From Rhizoclosmatium globosum (taxonomy: Eukaryota; Chytridiomycota; Chytridiomycetes; Chytridiales; Chytriomycetaceae), in assembly GCA_002104985.1 (NCBI GenBank), contig MCGO01000046.1:276034-340033 (forward strand): 64,000 nt of DNA. Direction: 5' to 3'. The notes under the pieces were generated by a model. The model made no database searches, had not been told where the DNA came from, and was given only the letters and a program-made list of their open reading frames with translations. This document shows, piece by piece, positions 32,910 through 41,848 of the stretch (position 1 is its first letter; each line of letters opens with the position of its first letter). The translations under genes and the position numbers were made by a program.

Positions 32910-33967
32910 TTCTGTTTAGGTTGCATTGTGTATTGAGTGCGTATTAGTTGTCGATAAGGTACGGAAAGAGGGAGAAAGGACACGCATACAGATAGAAAGA
33001 AGGGGATCAAAGTGGGGAAAAGAATGCACGCACCTGCTTTTTTGAGAGGGTTTTCGTGTTTGTGGTTTGGGCGTTGAGGTGGGCAAATCTGATTGGTCAA
33101 TCGAAGGAAAGAGAAAAGTGATGCCAATCCCAACTGAACTTGTTGCCGCGATTCTTGTCTTTCTTGATCCGGATCATGTGCTTAACCTGAGATTGGTATC
33201 ACGAGCATTCGATGCAGTTATTCTGGATCCCGTGTTTGCAAAGAAGGTTATGTGGAGATATTACGGTGGTATCGTTGAACCTCAGTCTGTTTTGAAGAAC
33301 GGACCCTTCTTTCACTGGCCTAGGGCTTTCCAAGAAGCGTATTCGATGGTTTATTTGGTGAAGGAGGAGCATTTGGAGGCTCGAGTGTCTTCCTCCAAAC
33401 CAATTACGTTGCCATCTTGCTTTGGATCACTATCAAACCTGAAATTTATTCAATGCATTAATGGTGGATTTAGTGGATCGATTCCGGCTGAATGGAGTTC
33501 ATTGGCTTCGCTCAAAGTTCTCAGTCTCTACAACAACACACTTACCTCCATCCCACACGAATTCGGGAATCTATCAAGTCTCGAACGCCTCGTTCTTTCA
33601 AACAATCGTATCGAGCAGATACCACCCACTTTCAACCAGCTAAGAAACCTCAAAAGCCTCAACCTTTCAAGCAACAGACTTACCCGCTTTGACCAAGGCA
33701 TCTGCACAATCCCCTTCCTGTCTATCCTAATCCTCTCTCGCAACCAAATCTCTTCCCAAATCCCCGATTCCCTCGCGTCCATGTATCTGCTTACAATTCT
33801 CGACCTTTCCTACAACAACCTTACAGGTCCCATCCCAACCACATGGAAGTGCAACTTTCTCAGTGATTTAAACCTCTCCCACAACAATCTCACTGCCCAA
33901 ATCCCACCATCCCTGTGCATCCTCCCCCGCCTACAACACCTGAACCTCTCCTACAACACCTTAACAG

Positions 33968-33972
33968 GTCCA
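33968..33972. repeat. Target-site duplication, left (GTCCA)
   Basis: GTCCA directly precedes the left LTR and is repeated at 39692-39696 directly after the right LTR, as expected from integrase-mediated insertion. Confidence 0.9.
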
Positions 33973-34442
33973 TGTGTGGAATCATAACCACTCGATCCCG
34001 AGACCCAGTGCGCTGTCAAGTTCCGATACTCCAGTCAAGGTTCCAATCAAGGTTCCTGTCAAGGTTCCATTCAAGGTTCCTTCCAACAAGGTTCCTTCAA
34101 CGGGTTTACTATAAATACTGAAATCCTGATGAGGGAGAATCTTCACTCGCTGATACTGTGCGTGTGCTGACTCTCCACTCATCAGGTAAGCCTTGTTCTC
34201 ATCATTTCTTTTATCTCTTTATTCATACGCTTTGGTTAATAGGTTGGATATTTTATATAAAGACTCGCTGATACTGTGCGTGTGCTGACTCTCCACTCAT
34301 CAGGTTGGATATTTTATATAAAGACTGGCTGATACTGTGCGTGTGCTGACTCTCCACTCATCAGCGCCTTTATCCATATCCACCTTCGTACCACTCAATT
34401 GACCCATCGTTATCGATCTCTGACACGTTCGAGATCTTCACT
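33973..34442 (+). repeat. Left LTR (470 bp)
   Basis: Begins TGTGTGGAATCATAACC and ends GAGATCTTCACT. It contains about five CAAGGTTCC repeats (34030-34095), a TATA box (TATAAATA at about 34110), an inverted repeat CCTGATGAG..CTCATCAGG (34125-34186), three direct copies of a roughly 39-bp unit (34148-34186, 34266-34304, about 34326-34364) and well-formed splice signals (34186 donor GTAAGC, 34242 acceptor). Confidence 0.92.
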
Positions 34443-34479
34443 GATTAAGAGTCTCAAATATCTCCGATTGAAATCTAGT

Positions 34480-37470
34480 ATGGAATCTCCATCACAATTA
34501 TTGTCCGACGATGGACAACCAGTGTTAAATGTATCAGATTGGAAACGTGATATGGAACGTCGTATCAATACTATCAAATTCAAAGACTTCCCAGGCTATT
34601 ATGTGAAGCAGGGGAGCGATATTAAGTTCATCACTGTTTGTAAACCATGGGACTTCTTTACGGTTGATCATTGGGCTCCCAAATTGGATGCCTATGGAGA
34701 TGGAAAGGATCAAAACAAAACCGAGAAGTTTGCATTGGCTTGTCAAGCGTTTTCAAAATTGGAATCGAGTATCCAGGAACTGGTCAAAAAGTTCATCTCG
34801 CCGAATCTTTTCGAAGTATTCATTGCAGCACCTTCCATCAAGCAAGGTTACGACCAAATTCTTGCGGACTCAAACAACTTCCAAGAGGACGTACTACACA
34901 TCGTTCTCAGTCGGATTCGAACCGCGGCCCAAGGGCACTCAACATATTACCAATACACTTTGGATTTCCAAAAGGATATGCAGTCATTGGAACGTCTTGG
35001 ATACGCCACTACAGAACCAGCAAGATCGATCTGGCAAAAGGAAGCTGCCGATAACTACCGAGTGGGAATTTCCGAATCAGACGCCCCACGTTTAACAGCC
35101 CGTTTTGATGTCACAAAAGCGGACACCTTTGAGAAGATGCGTGTGGAAGTGATTGGATTGGCTCGGGAGGATTTGAAACGTCAGTCACGACAGGCGAACA
35201 ACTCTACCATGGATTCTGCCAAAGCCCTTCAGGTTCTTCCCAACCAACCACCAGGGAAACCTAAGCCAACTGGGATCCCACGTCCACAAAACGGGATTGA
35301 CAAGGGTACACGCCACCGAGACCCGGCAACTACCTTAGTCGTCAAGAATCTTCCAAACGACGTCTCCAAAGAAAATCTAAAAACTGGATTTTCTAACTTT
35401 GGACAAGTTATGGACGTGTATGTGTTGAACAATCGCCAAAATGGGCAAGGCGCGATGGCATTTATTCGATACGGCACCAAAGATGCTGTGGACGCGGCAC
35501 TCAAGTCCAAGCCCAAATCCATTGCTGGTCTGACCCCAGTGTTTGAGAGATCTGTCAAAAAGGACAAAGGAGTAACTCAAGGATCAATGTATCAATTCTT
35601 TGAGATCCCCGATGAGAATAAACCAACCTCGGCTTTGTACTCTCTCTCTCCCAAAACCATTTTGTTCAAGGGAGTTGTAGATTCTGGATGCACCCCAAAC
35701 CACATTACACCTAACGTTACCCAACTATCCAATGTTCGAAATTCTGGAAAAATTGTTCGCTATGGAACGGCCGATCATGGGATTATCTCCTCGAATGGAT
35801 TAGTCGGTTCCATCACTGGAATGACAGCGGCAAGCCAACCCTTCTCGTTAACTAATCTCTTGGTAGTACCTGGAGCGGCGGAGTCATTGATTTCAGTGTA
35901 TGATTTGGTCGTGCGACAAGGTCTCGATGTTTGGTTTACAACGGACGAAGACTCAGTGCACTCAGTTAATATTGGTCACTTGAACCCCACGGCGGAACAC
36001 GAAATTATTGCCAAAGGATTCGAAAGAAAAGGGCTATTTGAACTGGAATTTGAATCGGTTGAGTCGGGACGAACATTCCTCGCGAAGAGCACCCCGTCAA
36101 AGAAAGATTGGGCTTTGTGGCATGCTCGAGCAATGTGCACCAGCCATAAAGTTATGCTCCGAACTCACCGGTCAGGAAAAGTGAGAGGATTTCTTGTCGA
36201 CGGTCCAATCCCGAAGGAGTTTCCCCATTCCGGATGTGTAATCGGTAAAATGCACAAAGTGCCTCACCCTCGCAGAAAGAGTGGTGTAGAATTTGCACCT
36301 AATGCGTTGATAGTGTCGTTGGATATCCTATACCTCCCAGTAACGTCATTGGGTGGATCTAAATATGCCTTAGGGTTCACCGTATGGAATCGAGGGAAAT
36401 ACCGATTTATATATGCATTGAAGCGGAAATCGGATGCGCGACAATTCATGGGTTTTGCCAAAGGGTTCTTGGAACGTGTAACCAACCAACAAGTGATTAT
36501 TTGGCACTGTGACCAGGCGGGAGAGCAGAAATCGAGATGGATACTGGAAGAAGCATTGTCGGCAGGAATAATTCTTGAATACACGTGCACGGAAGAACAT
36601 GAATCCAATGGTGCACAAGAAGGATTCTTCCGACTGGCGATGGATATGTGGCGTTCTCATAAAGCGGCGACGCAGGTCCAAGAGAATCTAATAATGGATG
36701 GATTGTCTCAGATATGCTTCATCTATAATCGGCACATTCATTCTGACGAGCCCAATGCGGTTACACCTTATGAAGCCTTGTGGAATTGCCCTCCGTCAAT
36801 CCAGCACCTGCGAGTATTTGGTTGTCTGGCCTACGTCCGTGTCCTGCCCAAAAACCTGAAGTTGGGCAAGGCAAGCCCTCGTGCACAATTAGGAATATTC
36901 ATTGGAGTTTCAACCTATGATGCTCACCCGGTGCAATATTATGGCGGCTTTAAGATTCTTCTAGACCCCACTGATCCCAATTCTGTCGTAATTTCAAGAG
37001 ACGTATTCTTCGTCGAAAACCAGTTTGACTTCTACAATGTAAAGCCACTCCATGAGCCGCTCTCAGCAACCAAGTGGAACGAAGAACAAGTGGTTCCAGA
37101 GCTGCCACCAAACGAAGAAGACGAGGAAGCGGATGATGACATTTCGGGCCCAGGGGAGCAAGTGTGGTCCGAAGAGTCTGAATCAGGAATCGGCTCCTCT
37201 GTTTCAAATTCGCCTCAAGAATCGGTAACTCCTATGAGTGAAGTGGAGCCTGTGTCTCCCGGTATTGGTGTGGAGCCTGTGTCTCCCGGTATTGGTTCGG
37301 AGCCTGTGTCTCCCGGTAGTATGGAGCCTGTGTCTCCAAATGTGTTGGATCACGAGAGTCCTCTGGAGCCCGTGTCTCCAACAGGGGAGCCACCGAATGA
37401 CTCCCCAGGAGGAACAAGTGATCCACTGAAGACCTATTCTTTACCCCACCGGGTAGTCCGGTTCCCTTAG
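34480..37470 (+). CDS. Gag-RRM-protease-integrase polyprotein (copia element)
   Basis: From the first ATG (MESPSQLLSDDG) the frame runs 996 residues. Residues 1-275 are a helical Gag-like region. Residues 284-362 form an RNA recognition motif with RNP2 LVVKNL and RNP1 GAMAFIRY, in the place where copia Gag normally has a CCHC zinc knuckle; no knuckle is found. The protease has VVDSGCTPNHIT (about 400). Integrase follows: a WHAR..SH pre-integrase region, then catalytic Asp in SLDILYLPV (about 613), Asp in WHCDQAGE (about 675) and Glu in ESNGAQE (about 710). An acidic linker with EPVSPG repeats (37230-37390) precedes the stop. The continuation into reverse transcriptase lies in another frame. 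Confidence 0.88.
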   Translation: MESPSQLLSDDGQPVLNVSDWKRDMERRINTIKFKDFPGYYVKQGSDIKFITVCKPWDFFTVDHWAPKLDAYGDGKDQNKTEKFALACQAFSKLESSIQELVKKFISPNLFEVFIAAPSIKQGYDQILADSNNFQEDVLHIVLSRIRTAAQGHSTYYQYTLDFQKDMQSLERLGYATTEPARSIWQKEAADNYRVGISESDAPRLTARFDVTKADTFEKMRVEVIGLAREDLKRQSRQANNSTMDSAKALQVLPNQPPGKPKPTGIPRPQNGIDKGTRHRDPATTLVVKNLPNDVSKENLKTGFSNFGQVMDVYVLNNRQNGQGAMAFIRYGTKDAVDAALKSKPKSIAGLTPVFERSVKKDKGVTQGSMYQFFEIPDENKPTSALYSLSPKTILFKGVVDSGCTPNHITPNVTQLSNVRNSGKIVRYGTADHGIISSNGLVGSITGMTAASQPFSLTNLLVVPGAAESLISVYDLVVRQGLDVWFTTDEDSVHSVNIGHLNPTAEHEIIAKGFERKGLFELEFESVESGRTFLAKSTPSKKDWALWHARAMCTSHKVMLRTHRSGKVRGFLVDGPIPKEFPHSGCVIGKMHKVPHPRRKSGVEFAPNALIVSLDILYLPVTSLGGSKYALGFTVWNRGKYRFIYALKRKSDARQFMGFAKGFLERVTNQQVIIWHCDQAGEQKSRWILEEALSAGIILEYTCTEEHESNGAQEGFFRLAMDMWRSHKAATQVQENLIMDGLSQICFIYNRHIHSDEPNAVTPYEALWNCPPSIQHLRVFGCLAYVRVLPKNLKLGKASPRAQLGIFIGVSTYDAHPVQYYGGFKILLDPTDPNSVVISRDVFFVENQFDFYNVKPLHEPLSATKWNEEQVVPELPPNEEDEEADDDISGPGEQVWSEESESGIGSSVSNSPQESVTPMSEVEPVSPGIGVEPVSPGIGSEPVSPGSMEPVSPNVLDHESPLEPVSPTGEPPNDSPGGTSDPLKTYSLPHRVVRFP

Positions 37471-39363
37471 CGCCTCAATATGAACCACGGCGACTAAGAA
37501 GTAGCGGGAGTGTTGGTAATTGGAGCAACAAGCTCCAACAAGTCTTTGACCCCCGTGCGCACCTGTTAAGCGCACAAACGTTAGATTCTTTTGGATTGGA
37601 TGCTTCAGCATTTTTGACAGTACCCGGTCCTCCCGCGCGGAAGATAGCCAATGACCCGAAATGGAAAAGTGCGATTGAGAAGGAACGCCGGAAGTTTGAT
37701 GGACGATTTGAATGGTGTCATCAAGCCCCAGCCGGTACTAAAGTTTTTGGAAGTGTGGTGGTCACCAATATTAAAATTAACGAGACTACCAATGAAGCGG
37801 AGCCGAAAATCCGGGTTTGCCTCAACGGTAGTCAGATGGTAAAAGGGGAGGACTACGATAAGTCATACTCGGCCACTCCAAGCCGGGAAGCATTTAAGTT
37901 GATATTTGCCATTGCGACCCAAAGAGGTATGATGGCGCAGCATGCCGATTGGACTGGAGCGCACTTGTATGGACAGCCACAGAAACCAGTGTTTATGAAA
38001 CCACCTGCCATCTTTCAAGAACCGGGCAAAGAAAATTGGCTGTGGAAAGTAACCAGTGGGATATACGGAAAACCTGACGCGGCTGTTGATTGGGACTTGG
38101 TTCGTGATAGATCAATTCTGGAATGTGGATTCGTGCGATGTCCATTCGAACCATCTACATTTGTCAAGGAATTTGTTAAGGACACCGGAACGTACCTAAT
38201 TTTGGTTCCCGTTCATGCCGATGATGCTCCATTCTTTTATGACCGTGAGGTTGAAGCCGAGTTCAAGGAATTCATTGAGATCTTAAAGAGCAAGTTTGAG
38301 CTCAAAGTTAAGCCCCTCACGAAGCACATTGGGTTCCGAATTGAAATGAGGGATGGGGAATCGGCTCTGGATATGGAAGAATATGTCCAAGAATTCCTCA
38401 ACAAATATCAATTAGATCCACGTCAAGAACGCCGCAATCCGTGGAACAGCGACTGGCGCCATGCGTTTCGAAGTGAAGAACCACCCACGGATGACGACCG
38501 AGAATTTATGAAAGACAAGAATCTGCGTCAAGTGGCGGGGATCTGCGGTGGCTACTGGATGGAAGACCTGAACTTTGTTTCACTGCAGACAATTCTCGAG
38601 CATTGCCGGAAAGCCTCACTTATGGAAGCGTGTCCATTACGATGCATTACAATGGTTATGTGCCTACCTCCGAGCAACAGTGGATTTGAAGTTGAGGTTT
38701 CACCGGACTGATCGGCTAATTCCTACCATTCGACACACGGCGAAAGAACTCGACCCCGAATTCAGCGCCGACTCTGATTGGGCGGACGATGCGTCCGACC
38801 GAAAGTCAATCTCGGGCAACTTAATTATGTTATGCGGTGGTACCATCTGGGCAACAAGTAAGAAACAACCAACTGTAGCAGACTCCACGTGCGCGGCAGA
38901 AATTGAAGCCCAGATGTCACTTGCTAAGAAAGTTATTTGGGTGAGGAATATGCTGGAATACTTTGGTTATGGATGGGACGGTCCATGCGACGTGATTTGC
39001 GACAACCAGACAGCGATCCGGAATTGTGAGGAAGGAGCGCTGCGACCCCAGACAAAACATCTGGATGTGAAATACCGAGTTCTCAAGGAATTTCAAGAAA
39101 ATGGAATCATACGAATGGTATATCGCGAATCTGGTAAAAACAAGTCCGATATCCTTACCAAAGGATTAAATCCTGTTAACACCCAAAGAGCCCTGCCTGC
39201 TTTGGGTCTCGTGAAGGGGAGTGTGTGGAATCATAACCACTCGATCCCGAGACCCAGTGCGCTGTCAAGTTCCGATACTCCAGTCAAGGTTCCAATCAAG
39301 GTTCCTGTCAAGGTTCCATTCAAGGTTCCTTCCAACAAGGTTCCTTCAACGGGTTTACTATAA
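37471..39363 (+). CDS. Reverse transcriptase and RNase H region (copia element), frame-broken
   Basis: The RT part is open from before 37486 to 38711 and the RNase H part from 38575 to 39363 in another frame. RT shows WKSAIEKERRKF, RVCLNGSQM, a Q-H-A-D-W-T-G-A motif and VPVHADDAPFF, where HADD stands in for the usual YVDD. RNase H shows FSADSDWADD, CAAEIEAQMSL and CDNQTAIRN, with acidic residues placed as in active enzymes. The breaks coincide with short C, G and T runs near 37445, 38534 and 38571, as expected for single missing bases. The last frame extends about 140 nt into the right LTR, where the CAAGGTTCC repeats are read as VKVP/IKVP repeats. Confidence 0.8.
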
Positions 39364-39691
39364 ATACTGAAATCCTGATGAGGGAGAATCTTCACTCGCT
39401 GATACTGTGCGTGTGCTGACTCTCCACTCATCAGGTAAGCCTTGTTCTCATCATTTCTTTTATCTCTTTATTCATACGCTTTGGTTAATAGGTTGGATAT
39501 TTTATATAAAGACTCGCTGATACTGTGCGTGTGCTGACTCTCCACTCATCAGGTTGGATATTTTATATAAAGACTGGCTGATACTGTGCGTGTGCTGACT
39601 CTCCACTCATCAGCGCCTTTATCCATATCCACCTTCGTACCACTCAATTGACCCATCGTTATCGATCTCTGACACGTTCGAGATCTTCACT
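39222..39691 (+). repeat. Right LTR (470 bp)
   Basis: Same length and, by eye, the same sequence as the left LTR. It is preceded by a purine-rich tract and followed by the GTCCA duplication at 39692-39696. Confidence 0.92.
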
Positions 39692-40095
39692 GTCCAATCC
39701 CCGAAACTTGGTCCTCCCCACAAATCAGAACCATAAATCTGTCCCACAACAAATTAACGCACACCATTCCTCCATCCCTCGCGCATTTAGTCTTTCTCAA
39801 TGAGCTCAATTTGGCGGACAACGAGTTGACGGGGGAAATTCCGGATGGGTTTTCGTGGAGGCGGTGTCTTATTTGGATGCATGGGAATTATTTGATGGGT
39901 CTGGATACTGTTGAGGAGAGGGTCGGGGTTGAGTGAGGGTTGTTCGTGTTAATGAGGAGGAGAAGTATGGAAGTGATTGTCATTGACGAGGATGTTTAAG
40001 AGGAATATGATGAATGTGAAAGTCAGACATTTCATGAAGAATAGCATACCAATGTAAATAGAGTTTATTCCCAGTGAGTGAGACTGATTAGGTCA

Positions 40096-40753
40096 TCAAA
40101 CAGCCTCTAATCCAGCCAACTTTTTGTGCAGCGCTTTTCCTTGACACAGGACGTCGTGTATTTTCTTTCCATTTCGGTACACCATAAAGAGCGGTGCTTT
40201 TGGAGTTGTGGGAACTTTGGGACCCGCGTCCTTATCGACTTTGTAGAATGTGAAGGATAAAGGTTTGAGAGTTTCTGATGAAGTTGAAGTTTGTTCTTCG
40301 GGTTCTTTTGATGGAGTTTCCAAGGACTTTTTTGGTGATGATGGTGGTTTCTCTTCTGTTGAAACCGAGTCGGATGGAGCTGATTGTTCGGCGAGGCTTT
40401 TCAGCAGTTTTTGATATTCAACGAGAATGTGTTTGCAAGGTGTGGACCTGGTCAAGGGCTAGTTGTTAGTTAAGCTTACCGACGACCAAGGCATCCAACG
40501 AACAAGATACGAACCATGTCGCATAAAGAAACAAAACAATAATCAGATTTGGATCAGATTCCGAATGAGAAAGAACTTGTTTGAATGAATCTTCGTCCTT
40601 GATTTGGACAATCTCAGTTGATGTCACAATTGGAGTGTGCTTCAAAGTTACGTGCTTGGCCTTCTTTGACGTTGGTTGAAGGGACTGGTTTGACTGCGTC
40701 GGTGTTGCTTGAGCATCGGTTTCGGCTTCAGCTGCTCGTTTGGTTCCTGTCAT
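40096..40753 (-). CDS. Thioredoxin-fold protein lacking the first active-site Cys
   Basis: Exons 40515-40753 and 40096-40447 give 196 residues. After a charged, low-complexity N-terminus with a KKAKH nuclear-signal-like stretch comes IIVLFLYATW joined across the intron to STPCKHILVEYQKLL, so the active site reads WSTPC in place of WCGPC (about residue 80). The C-terminal part has FYKVDKD, a cis-Pro KAPLFMVYRNGKKI, and a final helix, all as in thioredoxin. A Ser/Pro/Thr-rich insertion of about 40 residues splits the fold. With one Cys it could act as a monothiol reductase-like or binding protein rather than a disulfide reductase (inference). Confidence 0.75.
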
Positions 40754-40863
40754 CGTTTGGGATTCACTTTGAGTGAGAAAAAAGAAAGAAGAATGTAGAA
40801 CCCTTATTGATTATGATTATTGATTTATTCTCTGTTACCCAGACCAGGCAGGAAACAAAAGCA

Positions 40864-41634
40864 TCACTTTCCAAACAACTTGCCAAACCCTCTCCCCATC
40901 TTCCCGAATGCATTTTGAACTTGCTTCACATCTCTCGCAAGGTCGTTAGAGTCAAATGCAACACCCGTTCCAGGAACCCAGACTTCCCCTAAATCGAACT
41001 TGTGTACGCGTTTGGTAAAAACATCTTTGAGGCGGCCTTGTTTGTTGAACATGTCTCCCATGAGAATAGACCATAGCGTGATTAACGCAAACTGTTCAAT
41101 ATCATCGCCTTCTGGACCAAAGTACTCAAAACTTGCGCAAGGTGCGGAAGATGGGCTTGTTCCAGTAAAGTACTTGCTTCTCTCAGCACATGCAGTCGCA
41201 ACAGTAATTGTGTCGACTTTAAGTGTGTAAAAACCGTCACCTTCACTGCCGTCTTTCCATTCATACCGCTTGTCGTCCTTTGTAAATACTCCTCTGACCC
41301 CAGCAGATACCTTGACGTCATGAGTGGTGAGCAAGACTTCTTGTCCATTTTGAGACGATATTTTGTACTCAAAGCGTTGCTCTTTCTTGCTTGTTTCGGC
41401 TTTTGGGAGGATGTTCATACAAGTGAGTTGTGAATTTGTAAGGTTGTTTGTGAGAACGACCCCGGGAAATTCAGCGACATAAATGTAACGAGTGTTTTGA
41501 TAAGAAGAGTAAGCAGAAGGGTCGGTTGTTGCGAGATGGAGAGTGAATTGGGGAGTCGTGCTGGTTTCAGTTGTGACAAGGAAGATGTTCGTATCTTCTT
41601 GGTGTCGTTGAATTTGAAGGCTTCGTCCTGTCAT
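40864..41634 (-). CDS. Conserved-looking protein of unknown function
   Basis: A single frame of 256 residues with ATG at 41634. It looks beta-rich (RYIYVAEFPGVVLTN, FYTLKVDTITVATACAE) and ends with a basic Gly-rich helix (GKMGRGFGKLFGK). A mid-region DDIEQFALITLWSILMGDMF could be a helix, possibly membrane-associated. No family recognised; no signal peptide. Confidence 0.7.
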   Translation of the reverse strand: MTGRSLQIQRHQEDTNIFLVTTETSTTPQFTLHLATTDPSAYSSYQNTRYIYVAEFPGVVLTNNLTNSQLTCMNILPKAETSKKEQRFEYKISSQNGQEVLLTTHDVKVSAGVRGVFTKDDKRYEWKDGSEGDGFYTLKVDTITVATACAERSKYFTGTSPSSAPCASFEYFGPEGDDIEQFALITLWSILMGDMFNKQGRLKDVFTKRVHKFDLGEVWVPGTGVAFDSNDLARDVKQVQNAFGKMGRGFGKLFGK

Positions 41635-41848
41635 CTTTGATTGCTTTTCTTTTTGATGGGGTTGAGTCTGCTCTTAATGGCTTAGAAATTGGATGGGGCT
41701 GAGCGAGGCTGTGCCAACTGACGCAGCAATGATGAACTGAAAATATGCCTGTAAATGCCAAGTATATTTCGAATATACGGCTTTACATCACAGGGACAGT
41801 GGACTAAACAAAAATTTCTGTGTACACAACAAGGGATTTTCAAGACAG

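Larger units (their letters stand above)
33973..39691 (+). mobile_element. Ty1/copia-type LTR retrotransposon with RRM in Gag region
   Basis: A 5719-bp element flanked by identical 470-bp LTRs and a 5-bp target duplication. The order of domains is Gag, RRM, protease, integrase, reverse transcriptase, RNase H, the copia order. A purine tract GTGAAGGGGAG precedes the right LTR. No canonical TGG primer-binding site is visible just after the left LTR (GATTAAGAG follows), so priming may use another tRNA region. The coding region is in three overlapping or adjacent frames, with breaks near 37445 and 38530-38575. Identical LTRs point to a very recent insertion. Confidence 0.93.
33121..39936 (+). pseudogene. 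F-box/LRR protein 3, split by an LTR retrotransposon
   Basis: The 5' part (33121-33972) encodes 284 residues: an F-box-like start MPIPTELVAAILVFLDPDHVLN and about nine LRRs. It reads straight into the LTR and stops after four extra residues. The 3' part (39697-39936) continues the LRR array in the same phase: LTGP is followed by IPETWSSPQIRTINLSHN, ending at a TGA. Without the insert and one copy of the 5-bp duplication the gene would encode 363 residues. The truncated form might still be made because the F-box and most repeats precede the insertion. A TTG triplet upstream was not used as start. Confidence 0.9.

Noticed and set aside
33982..34182. Minus-strand 66-codon open frame in the left LTR, repeated identically at 39231-39431
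   Set aside because: It repeats only because the LTRs are identical, and the sequence is the antisense of the CAAGGTTCC repeats. No evidence for a gene.
34125..34186. Possible hammerhead ribozyme (CTGATGAG box) in the LTR
   Set aside because: CTGATGAG is present, but the required GAAA core and the third stem are not found in place. The inverted repeat explains the match.
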